A stretch of 12,439 bases of DNA from Baffinella frigidus (GCA_026770585.1 MU646394.1:28863-41301), one strand, 5' to 3'; positions 1-6,984 are shown, numbered from the stretch's first letter. A program made the numbers and translations. Notes: generated by a model not told the origin, from the letters alone.

Positions 1-17
1 GGGGGGGGGGGGGGGGG
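1..17. repeat. Poly-G run at left edge
   Basis: Seventeen consecutive G open the window. Internal G runs of 11 (557-567) and 15 (3842-3856) also occur, and the run at 557-567 precedes a copy of the same repeat that follows this one. Homopolymer tracts therefore seem to be part of the local repeat landscape rather than only an edge effect. The edge itself is probably where assembly stopped. Confidence 0.9.
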
Positions 18-20
18 CTG

Positions 21-101
21 TATTGTAAAGCAACTGGCACGCGGGGCTTCATTGTAAGTCAACTGATGCAGAGAGAGAGAGATGGCTTCGGCGCTTTGCT
101 C
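21..101 (+). repeat. Poly-G-associated dispersed repeat, copies 1 and 2
   Basis: Two adjacent copies share ATTGTAA-(A/G)-(G/T)C-AACTG. Copy 1 is at 21-37. Copy 2 is at 51-101 and continues with a short GA tract, GATGGCTT and CTTTGCTC. A third copy at 568-609 has the whole arrangement, including a preceding poly-G. The TTGTAAAGC core also recurs at the right end of the window. Confidence 0.75.
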
Positions 102-204
102 TTGAGCACTCCTAGGGAGAATGTCCATACGCCCATCCAGCTGCTTTTTTGCGCGGGGGTTGATGCTCCGATATGCGGGGGCGAGAGAGAGAAACTTTAA
201 TAGA

Positions 205-356
205 GTAACGTCCTGAGAACCGGGTAGTTAGGCCCATGGTATTGCCTACGGTAGGCCGCAGGGCTCCCTAGGACCCAACGTTTCACAGGACCCCCCCTAG
301 ACCGGCCTACCGTAGGCAATACCGTAGGCGTAACTACCCGGTTTTCAGGACGTTAG
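205..356. mobile_element. Foldback (MITE-like) element, CCTACGGTAGG family, copy 1
   Basis: Arms of 54 bp (205-258 and 303-356) are reverse complements with about five mismatches and enclose a 44-bp centre. The arms contain CCGGGTAGTTA and GCCTACGGTAGGCCG. The right outer end reads GTTAGCCTATGAA, exactly as in the element at 11617-11780, and both centres contain a C-rich CCCCCCTAG segment, so these are two members of one family. No coding capacity. A clear target-site duplication was not found, so mobility is inferred from the dispersed copies. Confidence 0.8.
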
Positions 357-432
357 CCTATGAACTTGCGTTGTTACGGATTGCACCCAACGTGGCCACC
401 ATGCATTCCCTTCCGTGAAGTGGCGTGTGCAC

Positions 433-537
433 TATCCCTGAAGTGGCGAGGCAGCCAAATTTGACTGCCAAGAGATCCTAGGCAGGTCCTAGGGCCCTAC
501 GGTAGGGCGTATGCACCTACTCACCACTTGAGGGATA
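433..537. repeat. Nested inverted repeat with internal palindromes
   Basis: Outer 17-bp arms at 433-449 and 521-537 match at 15 positions (TATCCCT-AAGTGG core). Inside lies a 20-bp near-palindrome at 450-469 centred on CAAATTTG and a 13-bp odd palindrome CCCTACGGTAGGG at 495-507. The latter carries the CCTACGGTAGG core of the neighbouring foldback family, so this may be a decayed relative. Confidence 0.6.
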
Positions 538-567
538 TACGTCCAGAGGCGCGCGCGGGGGGGGGGG

Positions 568-609
568 TATTGTAAAGCAACTGGTGCAGAGATAGAGATG
601 GCTTTGCTC
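568..609 (+). repeat. Poly-G-associated dispersed repeat, copy 3
   Basis: Begins immediately after 11 G (557-567). It reads TATTGTAAAGCAACTGG as in copy 1, followed by TGCAGAGA, GATGG and CTTTGCTC as in copy 2, so it joins the features of both. Confidence 0.75.
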
Positions 610-1046
610 CAAGGGTGCCGGTGGAAGAACGTTAGTGGTGCTGAAACGCAAGCGGTTCTCGACCAGGCACTGCGTGGAACAGCCCCGCCGGCAGGCTCGT
701 GAACGCCCGCGTGACCGGTCACGCGGACGCCGAAGCCAGACGGTCGGTCGTGACTGCCTTGTCATGTTCCGCGACCAAACAACGCAAGCGGTTCTCGACC
801 AGGCTGAGACGCTGAGACGCCTCGGCGTCTCAGGAGGGACACGCCCACCTGAGGTGGTTCGGCTGCTGGTCGGGGCAGAACGCGGATCAGTTTGTGGGGG
901 GCGAGGGCGGTTGGTAAACGCTCAAGCAAGAAAAAATCAATCAAAAGGCGGATCGTGCGGGGCCGAATCGGATCACACGTGTGAATGCATAAGGCGACTC
1001 CGGGGTGAGGAAATGAAATGGACAAGTGGGGAGACGAGACCGTAGA
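610..1046. other. GC-rich sequence with short direct repeats and hairpins, no gene seen
   Basis: An exact 24-bp direct repeat is present at 645-668 and 781-804. An 18-bp perfect palindrome, CGCGTGACCGGTCACGCG, lies at 708-725. A hairpin with a 10-bp stem and 2-nt loop (CTGAGACGCC) lies at 812-833. A plus-strand open frame of 136 codons covers the region, but it needs a GTG start, resembles no family I know, and shares the space with equally long frames on the other strand. I do not call it a gene. Confidence 0.6.
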
Positions 1047-1110
1047 CCCCCCCCCGTCCGAGTTGGTTGGTCACCCGCCCGCCCCGGCGACCCCACTTCG
1101 TTCTTCTCAA

Positions 1111-1211
1111 GTTGACATGCTGAATCCACGGTACAGATTCGTCAAATCTGGGGCGGAAACGAGCCCCGGCTCACCAAATTGGTGAGCCGAAATAGACTGA
1201 GACAGAGCTAG
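1111..1211 (+). repeat. 101-bp dispersed repeat, copy 1
   Basis: Aligns without gaps to 8075-8175 in the same orientation; both copies start GTTGAC and end GACAGAGCTAG. Conserved blocks are CGGTAC, GCGGAAA-GAGC, GGTGAGC and ATAGACTG. Identity is roughly 70% by eye. This copy holds a 21-bp odd palindrome at 1168-1188 (10-bp stem GGCTCACCAA) that is broken in the other copy. Possibly a SINE or MITE remnant; the class is unknown. Confidence 0.65.
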
Positions 1212-1290
1212 AGGTGGGGGACACGAAGAGGTGGGGGACGGGACCGAGGATGCTCCGTCGACCATATGGCCCGCTCGCGCCGGCACCCCG

Positions 1291-1442
1291 AGTTCGTTCT
1301 GCGAAAGTTGCACCAAGGCCCTGCCGGGACAGGCGGGCACACGCTCGAGTCAGCTTCTGAGGCGGGCTCATGCAGAACGCAACCTCCAGTTCGCTCTGCG
1401 AACGTTTGCACCAGGGTCCTGCCGGGACAGGCGGACACGCTC
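1291..1442 (+). repeat. 97-bp-period direct repeat
   Basis: Copies at 1291-1346 and 1388-1442 share AGTTCG-TCTGCGAA, a TTGCACCA-GG block and CTGCCGGGACAGGCGG. A third, shortened copy at 1776-1828 keeps AAGTTGCA and CAGCTTCTGAGGCGGG, which also follows copy 1 at 1350-1370. The repeats make several frames look open here; they are not evidence for a protein. Confidence 0.7.
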
Positions 1443-1474
1443 ACTCTTCTCTCTCTCTCTCTATCTATCTCTTT

Positions 1475-1507
<33 letters not shown>

Positions 1508-1545
1508 TCTCTCTCTCTGTCTCTCTCTCTCTCTGTCTCTCTCTG

Positions 1546-1577
<32 letters not shown>

Positions 1578-1671
1578 TCTTTCTGTCTCTTTCTCTCCCT
1601 CTCTCTCTTGCACACACACAAACACACACACACACACTCTCTCTCTCTCTCTCTCTCCTTCTCTCTCTCTC
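1441..1671. repeat. Compound CT/CA microsatellite
   Basis: About 231 bp of (CT)n interrupted by TCTGTCTCT variants, with two (CA)n islands near 1490-1506 and 1612-1636. Open frames of poly-Ser/Leu or Arg/Glu across it are low-complexity translations of the repeat. Confidence 0.97.
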
Positions 1672-1707
1672 GCAAGTCACCTCCTCAAGCGATTCCTGAC
1701 GCGGGCC

Positions 1708-1772
1708 TGTCCATCCCGTGGATCAACTTTACACATAATCCCAGAGATCAACTTTACACGTCCATCCCGTGG
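1708..1772 (+). repeat. Short scrambled direct repeats
   Basis: GTCCATCCCGTGG occurs twice (from about 1709 and 1760) and GATCAACTTTACAC occurs twice (from about 1721 and 1746), in alternating order. Confidence 0.65.
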
Positions 1773-1838
1773 CATAAGTTGCATCAAGGCGGGACATAAC
1801 ACACTCGACTCAGCTTCTGAGGCGGGCCTGTCCACCCC

Positions 1839-1962
1839 CTACAGGAGTACCTCGCTCATCAGAAACTGCCCCCCCCCCTAGGACCACCATAGGACCCTAG
1901 GCATGGTCCTACTGTAGGTTCCTAGGAAGGGGCGGTTTCTGATGATCGAGGTACCCCTGTAG
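1839..1962. mobile_element. Foldback element with CCTAGG-rich centre
   Basis: Arms of 34 bp at 1839-1872 and 1929-1962 match at 31 positions; they contain GTACCTCG and TCATCAGAAAC. The centre has ten C followed by several CCTAGGACC-type blocks, like the centres of the elements at 205-356 and 11617-11780. A related composition is likely, but the arms differ from that family. Confidence 0.75.
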
Positions 1963-2074
1963 CTCTGCTGGAGTAAAACTAGGCGCGCCATACAACATAT
2001 TTCGAGCAGAAACTCCAGTACAAATGGGTAACTAAAATGCTTGATTGCGAGCCCAATTTTACGCAGGCAGAGCT
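1961..2074. repeat. Imperfect inverted repeat
   Basis: Arms 1961-1988 and 2047-2074 are 28 bp each. They share AGCTCTGC at the outer ends and GTAAAA in the middle, with about eight mismatches. It begins where the preceding foldback ends, so the two are abutting. Confidence 0.5.
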
Positions 2075-2180
2075 GGACCCCGTGTTTTGAACGACTTTGG
2101 GGGGGGAAACAGTTTGGGAATGACCGAGGGTTGATCGCGAAGTGGAGCCAGCGGCAGTCGGCCTGCTGTGCGGAGACCTG

Positions 2181-2349
2181 TGGTTAGGGTTTGGGGTTTG
2201 GGGTTTGGGGTTTGGGGTTTGGGGTTTAGAGTTTAGGGTGTAGGGTTTGGGGTTTAGGGTTCAGGGTTAAGGGTTTAGGAGTTATGTGTTAGGGTTTAGG
2301 TTGTAGGGGTTAGGGTTCAGGGTGTGGGGTTTAGGGTTTGGGGTTTGGA
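2181..2349 (+). repeat. Degenerate telomere-like array, GGGTTTA orientation
   Basis: A run of GGGTTTGG, GGGTTTAG and GGGTTCAG variants of the TTTAGGG motif. The units are degenerate and internal to the contig, so this is an interstitial telomere-like array, not a chromosome end. Confidence 0.85.
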
Positions 2350-2408
2350 GCGGCAACGACAGTCTTCCAGCGCTCAAGCCCGGCTAAAGAGTCACCGAAA
2401 GGTGGGAT

Positions 2409-2466
2409 ACGACAGTGCGTCTAACACACGGGGGGGAACGGCTGTGCGTCGAACACATGGTGGGGT
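2409..2466 (+). repeat. 29-bp tandem repeat, two copies
   Basis: 2409-2437 and 2438-2466 share ACG-C-GTGCGTC-AACACA followed by a G-rich end. Confidence 0.7.
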
Positions 2467-2483
2467 CAAGACGGACGGATCAT

Positions 2484-2576
2484 GGTACAGTTAGGTGTAC
2501 AGTTGTACAGTTGTACAGTTGTACAGTTGTACCATTATACAATTAGTTATACAGGTGTTATACAATTAGTTGTACA
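2484..2576 (+). repeat. 8-bp GTACAGTT tandem repeat
   Basis: Four consecutive GTACAGTT units followed by degenerate GTACCATT and ATACAATT units. TTATACAATTAGTT is then repeated within the A/T-rich tail. Confidence 0.85.
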
Positions 2577-2602
2577 TGGAGGGAAGGGGTCACGACCGGC
2601 AG

Positions 2603-2702
2603 AGCGTGATCCCAGCAGGCGGGCAGCTCCGGCGGATCCTGCTTTGCCCAGATCGCGACCATTGTCTCGTCCCACTCCACGGCGACTGCGGGACGAGATG
2701 AC
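2603..2702 (+). repeat. 100-bp direct repeat family, copy 1
   Basis: Nearly identical to 2813-2912: three differences by eye, at the positions corresponding to AGATCG/AGACCG, CCCACTCC/CCCGCTCC and ACGAGATG/ACGTGATG. It contains a stem, CTCGTCCC paired with GGGACGAG, around the CTCCACGGCGACTGC loop. Confidence 0.9.
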
Positions 2703-2750
2703 GAAAATTACTTCTGGATGACGGACGGGATGACGGATGTGACTGCGGGC

Positions 2751-2813
2751 GCGAGTGTGTCTAGGAGGTCAGCGAGTGTGTCTGAGAAGTCAGCGAGTGT
2801 GTCTAGGAGGTCA
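2751..2813 (+). repeat. 21-bp minisatellite, three copies
   Basis: Units at 2751-2771, 2772-2792 and 2793-2813. The first and third are identical; the middle one differs at a few bases. It ends exactly where copy 2 of the 100-bp repeat begins. Confidence 0.92.
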
Positions 2814-2912
2814 GCGTGATCCCAGCAGGCGGGCAGCTCCGGCGGATCCTGCTTTGCCCAGACCGCGACCATTGTCTCGTCCCGCTCCACGGCGACTGCG
2901 GGACGTGATGAC
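2813..2912 (+). repeat. 100-bp direct repeat family, copy 2
   Basis: Second full copy, 210 bp downstream of copy 1. Partial copies follow at 3087-3140 (from AGATCGCGACC onward) and 3306-3344 (from CTCGTCCC onward). A separate block, GACGTGAGTAAGGAGTGCG, precedes both partial copies (near 3058 and 3278), so the larger unit has been duplicated more than once. Confidence 0.9.
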
Positions 2913-3360
2913 CGGACGTGATTACGGGATGACGGATGTGATGATGGATGTGACTACGGGTGTCCTGGAAGGCGGCTCACGAGAGCAGAAGATGCTCTAG
3001 AGAGTCACCTACCCAGAGTCGTATACCACCAAGTACACAACGTATACGAAGATAAAGACGTGAGTAAGGAGTGCGTCAGCGAGAAACAGATCGCGACCAT
3101 TGTCTTGTCCCGCTCCACGGCGACTGCGGGACGTGATAACGTGCTGACGAAAATTACTGGACGTGCTGACCAACATTACTACGGTATGACAGATGTGATG
3201 ACGGATGTGGCTGCGGGATAACGGACGTGATGACCGGACGTGATGACGGGATGACGGGGATGGCTATGGGATGACGGACGTGAGTAAGGAGTGCGACAGC
3301 GAGACATCTCGTCCCGCTCCACGGCGACTGTTGGACGGGATGACGGACATGACTACACTG
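2913..3360 (+). repeat. Degenerate GATGACGG-type minisatellite with partial 100-bp copies
   Basis: Repeated GGATGACGGA, GACGTGATGAC and CGGATGTG words fill the spaces between copies of the 100-bp family. A hairpin with an 8-bp stem, TCGTATAC/GTATACGA, and a 15-nt loop lies at 3019-3049. No coding signal was recognised. Confidence 0.75.
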
Positions 3361-3581
3361 GAAGCTGATAGTGTTTGCTAAAGACAACCCTCTTGGCGCG
3401 TTTGAGTAACGTGTGTGCCAATGTGCCAATGTTTCTTTGTTGGGAATTGACCCTGGCAAACACCTCTCGGCATGCAGTGGACTACGGGAGGACGGACGTG
3501 ATCACGAATCAGTGATTCGCCGAGAAACGGGTCGGCTCAGTCAAGGCTGGTCGGTCCAGCTCTGGCCAAGTCAGGAAACTT

Positions 3582-3662
3582 TCCAATTAATCCCCATCTC
3601 TCCTGCATGCAGATCGACACTGGTAGGTCCAATTCTCCTCAATCTATCCTGCAGGCAGATCT
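3582..3662 (+). repeat. Direct repeat next to foldback element
   Basis: 3582-3614 and 3628-3662 both begin with TCCAATT and end with TCCTGCA-GCAGATC. The second copy overlaps the outer end of the foldback at 3658-3814. Confidence 0.6.
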
Positions 3663-3814
3663 CATCCCCACAGGCATTTAAATTGAATGCTCGAAATGCG
3701 TACTTTTGGCGTCAGATTCTGCCAGAAGTTGCCAATTTGGCCACTTCAGTTACAATCTGACGCCAAAAGTATGCATTTCCAGCATTTAATTTGAATGCCT
3801 GTGGAGATGAGATC
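3658..3814. mobile_element. Foldback element with 61-bp arms
   Basis: Arms 3658-3718 and 3754-3814 are each 61 bp and match at 56 positions; the central loop is 35 bp. Outer ends are GATCTCAT and ATGAGATC; the inner end is TTTTGGCGTCAGATT. Base composition is clearly more A/T-rich than the surroundings, which fits an insertion. No open frame of interest. MITE-like or foldback by structure. Confidence 0.85.
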
Positions 3815-3841
3815 AACGCTCCTGGGCTTCCGCGCGGGCAT

Positions 3842-3856
3842 GGGGGGGGGGGGGGG
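3842..3856. repeat. Poly-G run (15)
   Basis: Fifteen G between CGGGCAT and TCCTAGGG. The TCCTAGGG that follows is the same word seen in the foldback centres. Confidence 0.95.
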
Positions 3857-3988
3857 TCCTAGGGCCGTTTGGAACCCTCTAGGGAGTGTGTGTGGGGGGT
3901 GCACTAGGAGTAGGTTCAGAACAGCTCCCCGGGCAACGAGCAGCGCGAAATCACCCTGGACCCTGAACCCTCTGGTGGGCGGGGGGGC

Positions 3989-4031
3989 ATTCCAAAGTCA
4001 ATTTTCGGTAGAAAACGGCTCCAAGAACGGG
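3989..4031 (+). repeat. 43-bp repeat, forward copy of a distant inverted pair
   Basis: This segment is the exact reverse complement of 5137-5179. It starts ATTCCAAAGTCAATTTTCGG and ends CCAAGAACGGG. It lies between copies 1 and 2 of the 60-bp family. Confidence 0.9.
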
Positions 4032-4157
4032 TCTAGGTTCGGGGGTAACACGGAGCACCTCCAGCGCGAAATTCCCCTAAACCCTACACCCTCTGGTGGG
4101 GGAGTGGGGGTGACCTTGCTCGGAAAGCGAGGGGGCAAATGGATCGGGTGATTTGTG

Positions 4158-4185
4158 GCTTGACTACAGTTTTGTGCAGTCAAGC
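4158..4185. repeat. Small hairpin
   Basis: An 8-bp stem, GCTTGACT/AGTCAAGC, with a 12-nt loop. Shortly after, at 4215-4241, TTTTTGAATTCG and CGAATTAAAAA form a second stem with one bulge. Confidence 0.45.
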
Positions 4186-4422
4186 GCCTACTAGTTGGAC
4201 GCGACTGGTACCAATTTTTGAATTCGTACCCGAATTAAAAAGATGCGTTTCCCCCCCGCTATCCGGACACAGAGTTGGGGAGGCGCGCGCTAGGAGTAGG
4301 TTCCGGGGCAACGAGCAACGCCTCCAGCGCAAAGTTCCCCCACTCGACGACGACCTGTGCACCAACTTGAGTGCGTCTTTCTACCCTCTCCCGCTATTAC
4401 TATTGTAGCTGGTACAAAGGGG

Positions 4423-4527
4423 TCGAGTCGATGGACGCGCGGCCGTAATCCCGTACGCAACACTTGTTTTCAATTTAGTACCAGGAATGGAAATCCTGGT
4501 TACCTTCGAGTCGATGGACGCACGGCT
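4423..4527 (+). repeat. 22-bp direct repeat, 83 bp apart
   Basis: 4423-4444 and 4506-4527 share TCGAGTCGATGGACGC and CGGC. Between them is a 7-bp stem, ACCAGGA/TCCTGGT. Confidence 0.75.
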
Positions 4528-4779
4528 AAAAATACTGCATAAATGTAATATATGAATTTAAAACATTGTTGTGATTTTATGTTTATATCTAGAAAATCAC
4601 GTTTCGATAACTGTCTTTCTATTCAATTCACGTCCACCAATATTAACCTTTTCGTAACGGATCTTTAAAATGACCGCGTTGTGACCTTCTGAAAAGGTGC
4701 AAGTGACTCGTCACGACCCCGTAAGCGTGACCGTTATAATACTTGTTAAAAAAAATAAGAGGTGTTTGGGGTACAGCCT
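4528..4779. other. A/T-rich stretch, nothing recognised
   Basis: A locally A/T-rich interval in an otherwise GC-rich window, with short imperfect stems (for example GTCACG/CGTGAC near 4713-4734) and an A run near 4747-4756. No repeat partner, open frame or known motif was found. Confidence 0.6.
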
Positions 4780-4855
4780 GTCGTCGCGTGGCCCAGCGGC
4801 TTCGAGAAGGGCTCGTAACCTGTAACCCTCAACCCTGAACCCTAGCGCGCACGAC
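4780..4855 (+). other. tRNA-Thr(CGU)-like segment lacking a T arm
   Basis: A 9-bp closing stem (4780-4788 with 4846-4855, one bulged base) encloses a segment 76 bp long in total. TGGCCCAGCGGC at 4789-4800 fits a type 2 pol III A box and tRNA D arm. CTCGTAA at 4812-4818 is a proper anticodon loop with CGU anticodon at 4814-4816, flanked by GGG/CCT. The expected T arm (GGTTCGANNCC) is absent; its place holds CCCTCAACCCTGAACCCT, telomere-like sequence. It could be a decayed tRNA or SINE head, or chance; not a functional tRNA as written. Confidence 0.25.
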
Positions 4856-4934
4856 CGGAAGCTTCACGGATACAGTCCATCTAAACGATTTGTACTAGAA
4901 TCTTATCCATTTGCATTGGATTATAACCGCATTT

Positions 4935-4952
4935 CCCCCGGATATCCGGGGG
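4935..4952. repeat. 18-bp perfect palindrome
   Basis: CCCCCGGATATCCGGGGG. The ATCCGGGG half also forms the termini of the foldbacks at 7268-7422 and 7885-8026 and the centre of the one at 8184-8340. Confidence 0.85.
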
Positions 4953-5114
4953 GGAAGGGACTCGGCCGCTGCTAAGTGGAGTAGGGGGGGCGCGCACTAG
5001 GGAGTAGATTCGGGGGCAACAAGCAGCGCCTCCAGCGCGAAATTTCCCTGAACCCTAAACCCGCTGGTGAGCGGGGGGGCATGACCACGCAGAACTCTTC
5101 GGTGGGGTATTCCA

Positions 5115-5179
5115 GGCCCGTTCTTGGAGCCATTGGCCCGTTCTTGGAGCCGTTTTCTACCGAAAATTGACTTTGGAAT
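5115..5179 (-). repeat. 17-bp tandem duplication and inverted partner of 3989-4031
   Basis: GGCCCGTTCTTGGAGCC is present twice, at 5115-5131 and 5135-5151. From 5137 to 5179 the sequence is the exact reverse complement of 3989-4031. A near-copy of its last part (GAAAATTGACTTTTGAATACC) follows immediately downstream. Confidence 0.9.
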
Positions 5180-5235
5180 ACCGTTTTCCCTTGAAAATTG
5201 ACTTTTGAATACCCCCTCCAAGACACCTCCGTGAG

Positions 5236-5580
5236 TTGGGGGGGCGCGCACAAGGAGTAGGTTCCGGGGCAACGAGCAGCGCCTCCAGCGCGAAATTCCC
5301 CAGCGGCGCCCGCTCGATCGAGAACAGTACCGAGCATTCCGAGGCGGGCCCTTCCGCCTCTGAGGCGGGCCCTTCCGGTCCCGAGGCGGGCCCGTCCGGT
5401 GCTGAGGTGGGTTCTGAGGCGGGTTCTGAGGCGGGCCCTTCCGTGGAGGCGGAGGATGGGCCCGCTTCGGGACGGGAAAGGCCCGCCTCGGGGTGGGAGG
5501 GGGCGGCATTGGGGCGAGAGGGGGCGGCGGTTTTGGGGCGGCAGTCGCAGCCGTGCTCCTGCGCGCGAGTCTTGAGTTAA
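5236..5580 (+). other. Low-complexity repeat frame, weak coding candidate
   Basis: Between 5341 and 5445 a GAGGCGGGCCCTTCC-type minisatellite has units of 21, 21, 21, 12, 12 and 18 bp. All are multiples of three, so one plus-strand frame stays in register and reads as EAGPS-type units. The frame starts inside a copy of the 60-bp dispersed repeat and continues to a stop at 5578-5580, giving 114 codons. No domain is recognised. A G-rich segment at 5490-5542 with four or more runs of three to five G could form a G-quadruplex. Coding is possible but unproven; the 3-bp periodicity is the only support. Confidence 0.2.
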
Positions 5581-5635
5581 TCAGGAAGTCAGGAAGCTTT
5601 CCACGCAAGAGTGGAGGGCAGAGTACCGTGTAGTA

Positions 5636-5659
5636 AAAATAGCCAGATCTGGCTATTTT
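5636..5659. repeat. 24-bp perfect palindrome
   Basis: Two 12-bp halves, AAAATAGCCAGA and TCTGGCTATTTT, meet with no spacer. A dyad-symmetric protein site or a recently formed small palindrome are both possible. Confidence 0.9.
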
Positions 5660-5912
5660 CAAAAGTTCACAAGTCAATATTCTCCCCAGAGAAAAATCAA
5701 AATTTCGGGAAGTTGATACAAGTTCCGTGTAAAATGACTTGTTTTCCCAGGTCAGTGCTACAATCTTGCGTGGTTCGTTGGAGTAGGCGAGGATTTTTCG
5801 TGAGCGATCCCTGACCTCGCATTAAGAAATCATGTTCGCTCTTAGCACCAAGAACTCGTTTCCACCCGTACGATGGGCGTGCTTTCTGCCGTCGTAAGTT
5901 GAAGACAGTCTG
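5660..5912. other. Intervening sequence, nothing recognised
   Basis: Moderately A/T-rich in the first part. The word GTTGAAGACAGTCT near the right end recurs at about 6454, again before a CT-rich stretch. No gene was found. Confidence 0.5.
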
Positions 5913-5986
5913 CTCTCTCTCTCTCTCTCTCTCTCCCTCTCTCTCGCTGACTCTCTCTCTCTCTCTCGCTGACTCTCTCTCTCTCT
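5913..5986. repeat. CT microsatellite
   Basis: (CT)n interrupted twice by GCTGA, so that a longer GCTGACTCTCTCT unit is itself repeated. Confidence 0.95.
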
Positions 5987-6031
5987 GGTGAGAAAGGGGG
6001 TTTGACTGAACTTATGACGTCGAAACATAAA

Positions 6032-6346
6032 CTTAATGCGTCCAGAGAGGGCTCGAAAGGGAAGGTCCACGGCTAAAGTGAGTCTCTCGAGTGAGTCTCT
6101 CGGGGGTGTAGTACGGATCGAAACCTGTGTTGGTTTCCATGTGTTGGTTTCGAATTGGTTTCGAACGGTGGCTGTGTTGGTTTTGGTTTCACAGCCACCG
6201 TTGATTCTCTTCCGCGGAGGCTTTCTGTCAGTTGAGGACATCTCTTCTCTCTCGAGAGAGAGCTCTCGGGGGGGCTTAATGCGTCCAGAGAGGGCTCGAA
6301 AGGGTAGGTCTACGGCTGAAGCGAATATCTCGGGTGGCTCAGTACG
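6032..6346 (+). repeat. Direct repeat pair with hairpin between
   Basis: 6032-6077 and 6275-6320 share CTTAATGCGTCCAGAGAGGG, CTCGAAAGGG and AGGTC-ACGGCT with few differences; weaker similarity continues to an AGTACG word. Between them a 13-bp perfect stem, AACGGTGGCTGTG, pairs 6164-6176 with 6190-6202 around a 13-nt loop. Confidence 0.8.
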
Positions 6347-6412
6347 TATATGGGTGGTAATATATGCACGTATATGGGTGGTCATATATGCACGTATATG
6401 TGTGTGTGTAAA
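6344..6412 (+). repeat. 24-bp minisatellite, array 1
   Basis: Units at 6344-6367 and 6368-6391 differ at one base; a third, broken unit begins at 6392 and runs into TGTGTGTG. The unit starts ACGTATATG and contains TATATGC. Confidence 0.92.
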
Positions 6413-6543
6413 GCGAATCTCTGGGGGGGAGGACGACGGTCGTTCGTGCTGCCCAGTTGAAGACAGTCTCCTCTCTCAGCGCTGCTGCCACTCTGTACAC
6501 CAAAGGATTGGTGTCTTGGGGTGATTGGCGCACCGTGGGGTAT

Positions 6544-6612
6544 ACGTATATGAGTTGTAATATACGTACGTATATGAGTTGTAATATACGTACGGATATG
6601 TGTGTATATATG
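6544..6612 (+). repeat. 24-bp minisatellite, array 2
   Basis: Two identical 24-bp units at 6544-6567 and 6568-6591, then a broken third unit starting ACGGATATGTGTG. Same period, same first nine bases and same decay into TG repeats as the array 200 bp upstream, but the unit middles differ (GAGTTGTAA against GGGTGGTAA). Confidence 0.92.
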
Positions 6613-6662
6613 TGTATACGCACCGTGTGCTGCCACAGCGACGGATGCTCCGTGCGCTGCCC

Positions 6663-6932
6663 CATCAGCGCCTCCCATAGCGTCAGCCGAATCTGCAAGG
6701 CGCGGCATTGACCACGCCAGGGGGGCATACACATCCACTTTTGACATCGTTCAGGGGAAACCCCTTGAATTCTTAAGTTAACAACGCCAGATATGGCGTG
6801 GATAAGGCGTCGGTTTCCCTCGATCGTACTGGCGTGGTAGTGTTGAGAGGGTTCAGGGTTCAGGGTACAGGCTTCAGGGTTTAGGGTTGGAGGTCAAGCC
6901 CATCATCGCCTCCCATAGCTTCAGCCGTACCT
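6663..6932 (+). repeat. 32-bp direct repeat, 238 bp apart
   Basis: 6663-6694 and 6901-6932 share CGCCTCCCATAGC and TCAGCCG. Between them, at 6755-6819, is a hairpin with outer stem GGGAAACC/GGTTTCCC and inner stem ACGCCA/TGGCGT. Confidence 0.7.
6849..6890 (+). repeat. Short telomere-like GGGTTCA tract
   Basis: Degenerate GGGTTCAGGGTT and GGGTTTAGGGTT words in the TTTAGGG orientation. Confidence 0.75.
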
Positions 6933-6984
6933 GGATGCTAGAGCAGTTGCTTTACTCATCTAGGTGCAGACCCTATTACTATGA

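Larger units (their letters stand above)
3901..5301 (+). repeat. Cluster of five copies of a 60-bp dispersed repeat
   Basis: Copies at about 3901-3954, 4031-4078, 4274-4340, 4983-5050 and 5235-5301, all in the same orientation. The core is AGGAGTAGGTTC, GGGGCAACGAGCAGCGCC, TCCAGCGCGAAATTCCCC, often preceded by GGCGCGC. Copies 1, 2 and 4 are followed by a telomere-like CCCTRAACCC word and CTGGTG-GCGGGGG. On the minus strand the repeat reads as a recurrent peptide-like string, which explains the long open frames at 4972-5677; I treat those as repeat translations. Confidence 0.85.

Noticed and set aside
1-17. Two-colour sequencing poly-G artefact
   Set aside because: Trailing poly-G in reads would place C at the left end and G at the right end of a contig; the observed polarity is the reverse, and long G runs also occur internally.
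635-1045. 136-codon plus-strand frame
   Set aside because: Requires a GTG start, is composed of Arg-rich GC-driven codons, has equally long antisense frames and no recognisable domain.
1208-1881. Long open frames across 1.2-1.9 kb on both strands
   Set aside because: They run through the CT/CA microsatellite and read as poly-Ser/Leu or poly-Arg/Glu; they are repeat translations.
3019-3049. loxP-like site (TCGTATAC ... GTATACGA)
   Set aside because: The arms are only 8 bp and the spacer is 15 bp; resemblance is limited to GTATAC words.
4972-5677. 226-codon and 121-codon minus-strand frames
   Set aside because: They are assembled from copies 4 and 5 of the 60-bp dispersed repeat, the 43-bp inverted unit and the GC-rich minisatellite. 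The same peptide-like string recurs wherever the repeat does.
6344-6612. CRISPR array
   Set aside because: The 24-bp units are directly contiguous with no spacers; these are minisatellites.
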